Under the pieces are notes generated by a model that was not told the origin of the DNA, made no database searches, and was given only the letters and a program-made list of their open reading frames with translations. Shown here in pieces: positions 46,391 through 54,493 of a stretch of 64,000 nt of DNA. Position 1 is the first letter of the stretch, and each line of letters opens with the position of its first letter. A program made the translations under genes and the position numbers. This DNA is from Sphingomonas sp. Y57 (GTDB taxonomy: Bacteria > Pseudomonadota > Alphaproteobacteria > Sphingomonadales > Sphingomonadaceae), in assembly GCF_001015195.1 (NCBI RefSeq), contig NZ_LDES01000009.1:1-64000 (forward strand), written 5' to 3'.

Positions 46391-49102
46391 ATGACCGAGC
46401 TGAAGCCGATCGCAGGCACCGGCGCGGATGCCCGTGCCGTACCGCCGCCAAGCGCCCGCGCCCTGTTCTGGCGGCTCGTCTGGCTCTATCAGGGCGGCTG
46501 CACCACCGCGGTCGTCATCACGATGTCGCTGGTGCTGTTCGGCCTCGAACTCGACCTGCGCCAATGGCTGATCCTGATCGGGATGACACCGGTCGTCGTC
46601 GCGATCTACAACCTGTCCGACGTCTATCTGATCGTCCGCCATTACCGCCCGATCGACGCGGCGTTGCGCGCGCTCGACGCCGGCGCGCAACCGCCGCAGC
46701 CGATGATCGTGGCCGCGGTCATCCGCGCGCTCAACCTGCCCTTCTACTCGTTCATGCGCGTCACCTTCCTGCATGGCCCGCTCGTCACGGTGATGGTGTG
46801 CATGGCGCTGCCCTTCGCCAACTGGGCGTTCGATGCCGGTTATCAGGTCTGGCAGGTGCTGGTGTTCGCTGCCACCTGCCTGTTCTTCGCCTCGCCCACC
46901 CATGCGATCTTCGAATATTTCGGGGTCGCCCGTGCACTCGTGCCGACGATCGTGCGGCTGTCCGAGCAGCTCGACGATGGACTGCCGCCCGAATATCAGC
47001 GGCAGCTCGTCGCGATCCGGCTCAAGAGCAAGCTCCTTTACCTGACGATCTTCGTCGCGGCCTTGCCGCTGATGTTCTTTGCCGCCTCGATCATCTTCAA
47101 GGTGCAGCGGATGTTCCTCCTGCAGGGGATCGATCCGACGCCCTCGATGATGATGCCGCTCTATGTGTGGATCACCGGCGTCGTCTGCATCTGCATGCTC
47201 GGATCGGTGATGATGGCACTGCTGACCGCGCACGAGGTGTCGCGCTCGGCGAGCCGGCTGATCGACAGCATGCGCCAGGTGGAGCGTGGCGACCTCGACG
47301 AGGTGAAGCTGGAGGTGGTCTCCACCGACGAATATGCCGACATCTTCCGCGGCTTCCAGCACATGCTGGAGGCGCTGCGCGAGGAGCAGCTCATCCTCGA
47401 GGTCAGCAACGACCTCGCCGGCGAACTCAAGCTGGAGATACTGATCGCGCGGATCATGCGGACGACGACCGAGTTGCTCAACGCCGAGCGCTCGACCCTG
47501 TTCGTCTACGACCGCAAGACCGACGAGTTGTTCTCGCTGTTCGCGGAAGGGGACCTGGTCCGCGAGATACGCCTCCCGTCGAACCGCGGCATCGCCGGCG
47601 CGGTCTTCACCAGCGGCGTGGCCGAGACGATCACCGATCCCTATGCCGATCCGCGCTTCAATCCGGAGGTCGACCGCGCGACCGGTTTCGTCACCCGATC
47701 GATCCTGTGCCAGCCGATCTTCGACAAGCATGGTGGCCGGATCGGCGTGACCCAGGTGCTGAACAAGCGCGATGCCTCATCCTTCACGGCGAAGGACGAA
47801 GCGCGGCTGCGCGCCTTCTCCGCCCAGATCGCCGTATGCCTGGAGAATGCGCGGCTGTTCGACGACGTGCTCTACATGAAGAACTATAACGAGGCGATCC
47901 TCAAGAGCACCTCGAACGCGGTGATCACCTTCGACGAGGACCGGCGGATCGTCACCAGCAACGAGGCGGCGCGCCGGCTGATGCACGCGCCGGACGGGCT
48001 GATCGGCGCCAGCGCGCGCGACGCCTTCACCGGCAGCAATGCATGGATCGCCGAGCGGCTGGAACGCACCGACCGCGACCGGGAGGCCTATCTGGCGGTC
48101 GATGCCGAGCTGATCGGCCGCGACGGCAAGGCGTCGTCGATCAACCTCACCGCCGCCCCGCTGGTCGATGCCAACGACGCGGTGATCGGATCGATGCTGG
48201 TGATGGAGGACATCACCAGCGAGAAGCGCGTCCGGTCGACCATGGCGCGCTACATGTCGAAGGAGGTCGCCGACCAGCTATTGGAGGCGGGCGAGAGCGA
48301 GCTGACCGGCAAGGACCAGACCGTCTCGATCCTGTTCTCCGACGTACGCGGCTTCACGACGATAGCCGAGAAGATCGGCGCGCGTGAGACGGTGACGATG
48401 CTCAACAGCTACTTCACCGAGATGGTCGACGTGATCTTCGCCCATCAGGGCATCCTCGACAAATATATCGGCGACGCGATCATGGCGCTGTTCGGCGCCC
48501 CCTTCGCCGGGCCCAACGATGCCGACAACGCGGTGGCGACCGCCAACCAGATGCTGGTCGAGCTCGCCGCGCTCAACCTGAAACGCACGGCGATGGGAGA
48601 GAGACCGATCGACATCGGGCTGGGGATCAGCACCGGCGACGTGATCGTCGGCAATATCGGCTCGATCAAGCGCATGGAATATACGGTGATCGGCGACAGC
48701 GTGAACCTTGCCTCGCGGCTCGAAGGCGCGAACAAGGCCTATGGCTCGAAGATCCTCTTTTCTGAATTCACCCATGCCCGGCTGGCCGATCCCAGGCTGG
48801 TGCGCGAGATCGACCTGATCCGGGTGAAGGGCAAGGACTTCCCGGTCGGCGTCCATGAATCGCTCGGCTATCGCGCGGCGGAGATCGACCGCGGGCTCGG
48901 CGCGATGCTCGAACATTATGAGACTGGCTTTGCCGCCTATCGCGCAATGGCCTGGGGCGACGCCGAACAGGCGTTCCTCGCCGCACTCCGGGCGATGCCG
49001 GGAGACGGCCCCTCGGCCATGTATGTCGAGCGTTGCCGCGCTTTCGCCAGGACGCCCCCGCCTGCCGACTGGGACGGGGTCTGGACGCTCACCTCCAAAT
49101 AG
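46391..49102 (+). CDS. Membrane class III adenylate cyclase with HAMP, GAF and PAS domains
   Basis: A 903-residue sensor enzyme. Six hydrophobic segments span about residues 25-290, followed by a HAMP-like linker (SRSASRLIDSMRQVERGDLD), a GAF domain (ARIMRTTTELLNAERSTLFV), a PAS domain (KSTSNAVITFDEDRRIVTSN) and a cyclase domain. Cyclase residues are intact: metal Asp in ILFSDVRGFTTIAEKIG and LDKYIGDAIMALFG, ATP-selecting Lys in DKYIGD and Asp in YTVIGDSVNLASRLEG. It should make cAMP from ATP. ATG 46391 lacks a strong ribosome-binding site; an in-frame GTG at 46373 is an alternative. It converges on the kinase-like gene. Confidence 0.87.
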   Translation: MTELKPIAGTGADARAVPPPSARALFWRLVWLYQGGCTTAVVITMSLVLFGLELDLRQWLILIGMTPVVVAIYNLSDVYLIVRHYRPIDAALRALDAGAQPPQPMIVAAVIRALNLPFYSFMRVTFLHGPLVTVMVCMALPFANWAFDAGYQVWQVLVFAATCLFFASPTHAIFEYFGVARALVPTIVRLSEQLDDGLPPEYQRQLVAIRLKSKLLYLTIFVAALPLMFFAASIIFKVQRMFLLQGIDPTPSMMMPLYVWITGVVCICMLGSVMMALLTAHEVSRSASRLIDSMRQVERGDLDEVKLEVVSTDEYADIFRGFQHMLEALREEQLILEVSNDLAGELKLEILIARIMRTTTELLNAERSTLFVYDRKTDELFSLFAEGDLVREIRLPSNRGIAGAVFTSGVAETITDPYADPRFNPEVDRATGFVTRSILCQPIFDKHGGRIGVTQVLNKRDASSFTAKDEARLRAFSAQIAVCLENARLFDDVLYMKNYNEAILKSTSNAVITFDEDRRIVTSNEAARRLMHAPDGLIGASARDAFTGSNAWIAERLERTDRDREAYLAVDAELIGRDGKASSINLTAAPLVDANDAVIGSMLVMEDITSEKRVRSTMARYMSKEVADQLLEAGESELTGKDQTVSILFSDVRGFTTIAEKIGARETVTMLNSYFTEMVDVIFAHQGILDKYIGDAIMALFGAPFAGPNDADNAVATANQMLVELAALNLKRTAMGERPIDIGLGISTGDVIVGNIGSIKRMEYTVIGDSVNLASRLEGANKAYGSKILFSEFTHARLADPRLVREIDLIRVKGKDFPVGVHESLGYRAAEIDRGLGAMLEHYETGFAAYRAMAWGDAEQAFLAALRAMPGDGPSAMYVERCRAFARTPPPADWDGVWTLTSK

Positions 49103-49108
49103 CGCCGC

Positions 49109-50170
49109 CTATCCCGCCTGCGCCCACGCGATGCGTGCCAGTTCGGGGAACACCTTCGCACGCTGGGCGGCCTGGGCGGAGGCGGCGGTGCCGCGGATGA
49201 CTCGGCCCTTGATGCCGTGGAAGATCGCCGCCATGCGGAAGAAGTTGAAGGCTGTGTAGAAGCGGTAATTGGGGATCGAGGCGCGCCCGGTGCGCGCACA
49301 ATAGGCGGCGACGTAGCTCTCCTCGTCCGGGATGTTCAGCGCCTTGAGGTCCGCGCCCGCCAGCCCCGCCACGATGTGCGGCGGCATATGGTACATCATT
49401 GCGTTATAGGCGAAGTCGGCGAGCGGATGGCCGAGGGTCGACAATTCCCAGTCGAGGACGGCCAGTACGCGCGGCTCGGTGGGGTGGAAGATCATGTTGT
49501 CGATGCGGAAGTCTCCATGGACGATCGCGGTCTCGTCGCCCGGCGGAATATTCGCCTGCAGCCACTCGATCACCCGGTCCATGTCGGGATCGCGGCCGGC
49601 GTCCACATCCTCGACATATTGTTTCGACCAGCGGCCGATCTGCCGCTCGAAATAATTGCCGGGCCGGCCATAGTCGGCAAGACCCACGGCCGCATAGTCA
49701 ACCTTGTGGAGCGCGGCGATCGTCGCGTTCATCGCATCGAAATAGGCGGGCCGGTCGGCCGCCGCGATCTCCGGCAGCGTCGCGTCCCAGAACACCCGCC
49801 CTTCCACCATGTCCATGATGTAGAACCAGGTGCCGATCACCTCGTCCTCGGTACATAGCGCATGGACATGCGCGACGGGGAAACCCGCCCTCTCCAGCCC
49901 GGTCAGCACCTTTGCCTCGCGCTCGACCGCGTGCGCGCCCTTCAGGAGCTGTCCCGGCGGCTTGCGGCGCAGCACATAGGCACGCCTGGGCGTAACCAGC
50001 TTGTAGGTCGGATTGGATTGCCCGCCCCTGAACTGTTCGACCGTCAGTGGTCCCTCGAAGCCCGGCACATGATCGGCCATCCACCGTGCGAGCGCCGCCT
50101 CATCGAAAGCGAAGCCCGCGCGTACCGGGGTGGTGCCGCTATTCTCGTCCTGGCCGCTCCCTCCGCTCAT
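49109..50170 (-). CDS. APH-family phosphotransferase (ACAD10/LvaA-like)
   Basis: A 353-residue kinase-fold protein. The N-lobe has FRGGQSNPTYKLVTPRRAYV and the Lys-bearing strand VLRRKPP; the catalytic loop is AIVHGDFRIDNMIFHP, and the metal Asp is in VLAVLDWELSTLGHPLADFA. The family (aminoglycoside-phosphotransferase type) includes the kinase domains of ACAD10/11 and LvaA, which phosphorylate 4-hydroxyacyl-CoAs. Its start overlaps the preceding acyl-CoA dehydrogenase by four bases (ATGA), a strong functional link; antibiotic resistance is therefore unlikely. Confidence 0.85.
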   Translation of the reverse strand: MSGGSGQDENSGTTPVRAGFAFDEAALARWMADHVPGFEGPLTVEQFRGGQSNPTYKLVTPRRAYVLRRKPPGQLLKGAHAVEREAKVLTGLERAGFPVAHVHALCTEDEVIGTWFYIMDMVEGRVFWDATLPEIAAADRPAYFDAMNATIAALHKVDYAAVGLADYGRPGNYFERQIGRWSKQYVEDVDAGRDPDMDRVIEWLQANIPPGDETAIVHGDFRIDNMIFHPTEPRVLAVLDWELSTLGHPLADFAYNAMMYHMPPHIVAGLAGADLKALNIPDEESYVAAYCARTGRASIPNYRFYTAFNFFRMAAIFHGIKGRVIRGTAASAQAAQRAKVFPELARIAWAQAG

Positions 50171-51330
50171 GCCGCATGGGCCCTGGCATGGTCGCGCTTG
50201 AGCTTCTTGGCGAGCGACCATTTGTGGACTTCGGTCGGGCCGTCGTAGATACGGAAGGCGCGGATTTCGCGGAAGATCTGCTCCACCACAGTATCGCGCG
50301 ACACGCCCATGCCGCCCATCACCTGGATGCAGCGATCGGCGACCCGGTAAAGCGCCTCCGACACCTGCACCTTCGCCATCGAGCTTTCGACCGTGCCGAG
50401 CGAACCGCCGTCGAGCACGCCGGCGCACCAGTCGATCATCAGCTCTGCCTGCTGCAAATCGATCATGTTCTCGGCCAGCATGAAACCTACGCCCTCATGG
50501 TCGATCAGCTTCTTGCCGAAACCCTCGCGGCGGCAGGCATAGTCTACCGCGATCTCCTGCGCCCGCGTCGCACAGCCCAGCCAGCGCATGCAGTGCGACA
50601 GGCGCGCCGGGGAGAGGCGCACCTGGGCATATTTGAAGCCTTCGCCGCTCGCCCCCAGCATCTGGCTCTCAGGCACGCGCAGATTGTCGATCACGACGAT
50701 CGAATGGCCACCAGGCATGGAGCTGTCGATCGTATCCAGCACGCGCTCGATCCGGATCGCCGGATCGGGCAGGTCGACCAGGAACATGCAGGCCCCATCC
50801 TCCGACTTGGCCATGACGATGCCGACCTTCGCCCCGTCGGCGCCGGTGATGAAGGCCTTGCGGCCGTTGATCACCCAATCGTTCCCGTCGCGGCGGCACA
50901 GCGTTTGCATCATCGATGGGTCGGAACCCGCCCCGCCCTCCAGCGCCGGCTCGGTCATGAAGAAGGCCGAGCGGCTCTCCCCCGACACAAGCTGGTCGAG
51001 GAAGCGGGCTTTCAGCTCGGGCGTCCCGATCTTGCCGATCAGGTACATATTGCCCTCGTCCGGCGCCATGGTGTTGACCGCCAACGGCCCCAGCGGCGAC
51101 AACCCCGATGCCTTCAGGACGATCGCGGTCTCGCGCTGGGTGAGGTGCGATCCGTCGGGCAGGATGTGCGGAGTGAGGACGCCCGCTGCCCGCGCCTTCG
51201 CGCGCATCTCCTGGACCAGCGCATCGCTGGGACCATGGTCGCCGCAGCGCGGGTCCTTCTCATAGGGGATGACGGTTTCGCGGACGAAGGCCTCGACCCG
51301 GGCTGCGATCGCAAGGGCGCGTTCGGTCAT
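50167..51330 (-). CDS. Acyl-CoA dehydrogenase-fold enzyme (ACAD10/11-like)
   Basis: A 387-residue flavoprotein. Blocks: FFMTEPALEGGAGSDPSMMQ, INGRKAFITGADGAKVGIVM, QVMGGMGVSRDTVVEQIFRE and the C-terminal FRIYDGPTEVHKWSLAKK. At the place where classical enzymes carry a catalytic Glu (YEGT) the sequence is YDGPTE, the pattern of ACAD10/11 and LvaC types, which remove phosphate from 4-phosphoacyl-CoA rather than simply dehydrogenate. The ATG at 51330 has AAGGAAG about 8 bases upstream. It lies between the SDR and the kinase-fold gene in one operon. Confidence 0.84.
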   Translation of the reverse strand: MTERALAIAARVEAFVRETVIPYEKDPRCGDHGPSDALVQEMRAKARAAGVLTPHILPDGSHLTQRETAIVLKASGLSPLGPLAVNTMAPDEGNMYLIGKIGTPELKARFLDQLVSGESRSAFFMTEPALEGGAGSDPSMMQTLCRRDGNDWVINGRKAFITGADGAKVGIVMAKSEDGACMFLVDLPDPAIRIERVLDTIDSSMPGGHSIVVIDNLRVPESQMLGASGEGFKYAQVRLSPARLSHCMRWLGCATRAQEIAVDYACRREGFGKKLIDHEGVGFMLAENMIDLQQAELMIDWCAGVLDGGSLGTVESSMAKVQVSEALYRVADRCIQVMGGMGVSRDTVVEQIFREIRAFRIYDGPTEVHKWSLAKKLKRDHARAHAA

Positions 51331-51343
51331 GGACGATCTTCCT

Positions 51344-52099
51344 TCAAAGCGAGCTGACGAGGTGGCCGCCATCGGCGACGAGCGTCGATCCGGTCATGTA
51401 GGAGGAGGCATCCGACGCAAGCAGCAGCAGCGGCCCGTCGAGTTCGTGCGCCTCGCCGAGGCGCCGCTGCGGGATACGCTGGATCATCCGCTTGCCACCC
51501 TCCGTCTCCCAGGCCGACCGGTTTAGGTCCGTCTCGATATAACCGGGGCAGAGCGCGTTCACGCGTATGCCGAAACGCGCGAGTTCGAGTGCCGCCGATT
51601 TGGTGATCTGGATCGCCGCTGCCTTGGAGATCGCATAGGTCGACACGTGGGAACCCTGGCGCAGGCCCAGTATCGAAGCGATGTTGATGATCGAGCCGCC
51701 CTTGCCGCGCGCCTTCATCGCCCGCGCGGCGGCCTGAGTGAGCAGGAACACGCCCTTGGCGTTGGTGCCGATCACCCGATCCCAATCGTCCGCGTCCTGG
51801 TCGAGAAAGGGTTTCTCCACCGCGATGCCGGCATTGTTGACGAAGATATCGACGTCGGCGAGCAGCGGCTCGATCGCGGCGATGCTCGCCGGGTCCACGA
51901 CGTCGAGCGACGCCGTGTCGCACCTCCCGCCGGCGGCCCGGATTGCCTCCGCTACCTCCGCCAGCGCCTCGCGTCGCCGCGCCGCGATGATCAGATTGGC
52001 GCCGGCGCGCGCCAGCACCTGCGCAAAATGGGCGCCGAGACCGCCGGAAGCGCCGGTGACGAAGGCGGTCTTCCCGCTCAGATCGTTAAGGTCGGGCAT
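51344..52099 (-). CDS. Short-chain dehydrogenase/reductase
   Basis: A 251-residue classical SDR: cofactor loop VTGASGGLGAHFAQ, NNAGIA, catalytic Ser in IINIASILGLRQ, YAISK (Tyr-x3-Lys) and a PGYIETDL segment. ARRR after the second strand suggests NADP(H) preference. It is the first gene of the SDR, ACAD, kinase operon, starting with AAGGAG in front of ATG 52099. In the Lva pathway the SDR LvaD interconverts 4-oxo- and 4-hydroxyacyl-CoA; a related role is inferred. Confidence 0.85.
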   Translation of the reverse strand: MPDLNDLSGKTAFVTGASGGLGAHFAQVLARAGANLIIAARRREALAEVAEAIRAAGGRCDTASLDVVDPASIAAIEPLLADVDIFVNNAGIAVEKPFLDQDADDWDRVIGTNAKGVFLLTQAAARAMKARGKGGSIINIASILGLRQGSHVSTYAISKAAAIQITKSAALELARFGIRVNALCPGYIETDLNRSAWETEGGKRMIQRIPQRRLGEAHELDGPLLLLASDASSYMTGSTLVADGGHLVSSL

Positions 52100-52149
52100 G
52101 CGGACTCCTTGCGACTCCAATGGCATTTATTTCTCGACTATGGAACAGG

Positions 52150-52162
52150 ATTGTGGAACAAT
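52150..52162. promoter_or_regulatory. Candidate GntR (FCD) operator
   Basis: ATTGT-GGA-ACAAT is a perfect inverted repeat that matches the TTGTnnnACAA type bound by FadR-subfamily GntR regulators. It lies 7 bases before the GntR start and between the divergent SDR operon and the GntR gene. A half-site (GGAACA) repeats at 52142-52147. Confidence 0.6.
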
Positions 52163-52169
52163 CAATGCC

Positions 52170-52853
52170 ATGCCGATCGCCGCCGGACCATCACCCGCCT
52201 TTCACTGGCCCGGACCGGAGCCCGCCGGCGCCGCGCGGCGCGTCTATCTCGGCATCCTCCAGGACCTTGAGAGCGGACGGATGGTCCCCGGCCAGCGACT
52301 GATCGAGACCGACCTCGCCACCCGGTTCGAGGTGGGCCGCAACGCGGTGCGCGAGGCGATGCAGCATCTGGCGGTGCGCGGGGTCGTCGACCTCAGTCCC
52401 AACCGCTCGCCCGCGATCCGGCGTCTCGACCCGGCCGAGACTTTCGAGGTGCTCGATGTCGCCGAGTCGATGACCCGGCTTGTCGCGCGCGCCGCGGCGA
52501 AGGGCTTCCGCGACGAACATGGCACGCTGCTCTCGACGGCGCTCGACGAGCTCGCGGCGGCGGCGCCGGACGGCGAGGCGGCCGCCTTCAGCCGGGCGCG
52601 ACGCGGCTTCTATCGCGCGCTGCTGCTGATCGGCGGCAACCGTGAGGCCCAGCGGCTTTTCCCGGCAATCGGCATCCACATCATCCACGCGCAATATCCC
52701 TCGCCGCGGCTGCGCGGGATCCGCCTGGCCGACTATCAGGCGATCGCGCGCGCCGTCGTAGCGCGCGATGCGGACGCCGCCGAACGCGCCGCGACCGGCC
52801 ATGTCGACAATGTCCGCGCGGTGATCCGCGCACTGATGGCTGCCGATCCGTAA
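52170..52853 (+). CDS. GntR-family regulator, FadR/FCD subfamily
   Basis: A 227-residue regulator: N-terminal winged HTH (ILQDLESGRMVPGQRLIETD, LATRFEVGRNAVREAMQHLA) and a C-terminal all-helical FCD domain (residues about 90-220) with metal-binding His candidates (GIHIIHAQ, GHVDNVR). Divergent from the SDR/ACAD/kinase operon, which it probably represses until an acyl-CoA or organic acid binds. ATG 52170 is in frame with the HTH; an ATG at 52165 is not. Confidence 0.85.
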   Translation: MPIAAGPSPAFHWPGPEPAGAARRVYLGILQDLESGRMVPGQRLIETDLATRFEVGRNAVREAMQHLAVRGVVDLSPNRSPAIRRLDPAETFEVLDVAESMTRLVARAAAKGFRDEHGTLLSTALDELAAAAPDGEAAAFSRARRGFYRALLLIGGNREAQRLFPAIGIHIIHAQYPSPRLRGIRLADYQAIARAVVARDADAAERAATGHVDNVRAVIRALMAADP

Positions 52854-52897
52854 CAAAGCATGTTTACGGCGGGCGCGGGGACCGTCATGATCGAGTC

Positions 52898-53596
52898 ATG
52901 TGGGGGCACATGATCAGGATATTGCTGGCGGGTGCGCTGCTGCTGCCTTCCATGGCGTGGGCGCAGGAGGCGGTCGAGGCCCCAGCGCTCTCGATCGCCT
53001 ATAACGCGGCGCTTGTCTCCGACTATCGGTTCCGAGGGATCAGCTATACGACGCGGCATCCCGCGGTGCAGGTCGGCGCGGACCTGACGACGCGGTCGGG
53101 CTGGTTCCTCGGCACCTGGTGGACCAACGTTTCCGACTATGGCGGCTCGAACCTGGAGATAGACCTCTATGGCGGCTATGCCGGTTCCGTCGCGGGCTTC
53201 GACTATTCGGGGACGCTCTACACCTATGTCTATCCCGGCGGAGTGGACACCGACTATTATGAGTTGCAGGGAACGATCGCCCGGACGATCGGACCGGTCA
53301 CATCGACGCTGACGCTCGCCTTTACCCCCAATCAGTGGAACACCGACCGCGACAACCTCTACGTCGCGCTTGGCAGCGATGTCGCGCTGGGTCAGCTTCC
53401 GTTGACCGCGTCCTTCAGCGTCGGTCGCGAAAACGGCAGCTACGACCATAAATGGGACTGGTCGGCGGGCCTGACCTACAAACTTGATGCGCTCGATCTC
53501 TCCGCCACCTATGTCGACAGCAACTACAAGGGCGCACTCGAAGCCGGCAGGAACGCCCGCGCCGGCGTCGTCCTGTCGGCCAAGGCCAGCTTCTAG
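52898..53596 (+). CDS. TorF-family putative porin
   Basis: A 232-residue outer-membrane protein with signal peptide (IRILLAGALLLPSMAWA, cleavage before QE) and amphipathic beta strands to the C-terminal Phe (VVLSAKASF). SDYRFRGISYTTRHPAVQVG is the typical N-terminal strand of the TorF family (formerly CHP02001). ATG at 52898 is used; a Met four codons later (52910) could be the true start. Substrate unknown. Confidence 0.85.
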   Translation: MWGHMIRILLAGALLLPSMAWAQEAVEAPALSIAYNAALVSDYRFRGISYTTRHPAVQVGADLTTRSGWFLGTWWTNVSDYGGSNLEIDLYGGYAGSVAGFDYSGTLYTYVYPGGVDTDYYELQGTIARTIGPVTSTLTLAFTPNQWNTDRDNLYVALGSDVALGQLPLTASFSVGRENGSYDHKWDWSAGLTYKLDALDLSATYVDSNYKGALEAGRNARAGVVLSAKASF

Positions 53597-53611
53597 GGAC
53601 CGGCGGCAACC

Positions 53612-54406
53612 ATGGTACGACTCTTCCTCTCGGTCGACATGGCCGGATCGACCCAGTTCAAGGCCCGCTTCACCGACGGCGGAAGCTGGCTCGACACCTT
53701 CCGGACCTTCTTCACCAACTTCCCGCTGATGCTGGCCGGGCAGGTCGGCTTCGCCTTTCTCGAGGAGGGCGAGACGCCGTCGGTCGAGGTATGGAAGGTG
53801 ATGGGTGACGAGTTGATCTTCGTCGCCACGCCGGCCAGCGCGGAGGAACTGGTAAACCTGCTCCTCGCCCTGCTGCGCACGATGAAGGCCTATGAGGAGC
53901 GTTACCTGGAGGATCTTCCCCTCCGGTTGAAGGGCACCGCCTGGCTCGCCGACTTCGCAGGTCCGAACATCGAGCTGGAGATTCCCGAACTGTCGGGCGG
54001 CGAAACCGTTCGCGCGATCGACTTCATCGGGCCCGACCTCGACCTCGGCTTCCGCGTCACAAAATTCGCCCGGCCCGCCTGCCTCACCCTTTCGCTCGAC
54101 GTCGCCGACCTGGTGCTGGTCGCGGGCAATGCCGGCCAGATAGCGCTCCATCTGATCGGGGCGGAGGAACTCAAGGGCGTGATGTTCGGCCGCCCCTATC
54201 CGATCATCTGGATGCTGGAGGCGGGGGAAGACTTCAACTTCATGCCCTGGGAGGTCGAGCAGTGCCCGCACATGGCGCGGGCCACCGGCATGCCCCCGAC
54301 GCCAGCCTCCGACATCGAACGGGCAATCGCCAATATCCGCCTCTACCTGCGCAAGATGCACGGGGTGCAGCGGCCGCGGCTGGAACTCGGCCCGCCCGCA
54401 GGCTGA
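53612..54406 (+). CDS. Uncharacterised protein with cryptic class III cyclase-like motifs
   Basis: A 264-residue soluble protein not assigned to a named family. Three segments are spaced as in class III nucleotide cyclases: RLFLSVDMAGSTQFKARF (first metal Asp and its loop) near residue 3, SVEVWKVMGDELIFVATPAS (Lys-x2-Gly-Asp with second metal Asp) near residue 57, and IDFIGPDLDLGFRVTKFARP near residue 138, where an Asp and an Arg occupy positions of the base-selecting Asp and the transition-state Arg; the usual Asn is replaced by Gly. No membrane or regulatory domain is attached. It sits 15 bp after the porin gene. Nucleotide cyclase activity is possible but unproven. Confidence 0.6.
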   Translation: MVRLFLSVDMAGSTQFKARFTDGGSWLDTFRTFFTNFPLMLAGQVGFAFLEEGETPSVEVWKVMGDELIFVATPASAEELVNLLLALLRTMKAYEERYLEDLPLRLKGTAWLADFAGPNIELEIPELSGGETVRAIDFIGPDLDLGFRVTKFARPACLTLSLDVADLVLVAGNAGQIALHLIGAEELKGVMFGRPYPIIWMLEAGEDFNFMPWEVEQCPHMARATGMPPTPASDIERAIANIRLYLRKMHGVQRPRLELGPPAG

Positions 54407-54493
54407 GCCGCCTTCCCTGGCGCTTGGGAGCGACCGGTTTCCATGATAGCCTCACCGCATTCCTGGTTCGCCTTTGGGGAAAGGAGAACGGCG

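Noticed and set aside
46362-46394. Tiny upstream ORF (MKPPCARVRR) overlapping the adenylate cyclase ATG as ATGA
   Set aside because: It might be a coupling leader, but the ribosome-binding site is weak and ten codons give no evidence of coding, so it was not listed as a gene.
49109-50170. Aminoglycoside resistance gene
   Set aside because: The fold is shared, but translational coupling to an acyl-CoA dehydrogenase and the ACAD10/LvaA resemblance point to acyl-CoA metabolism.
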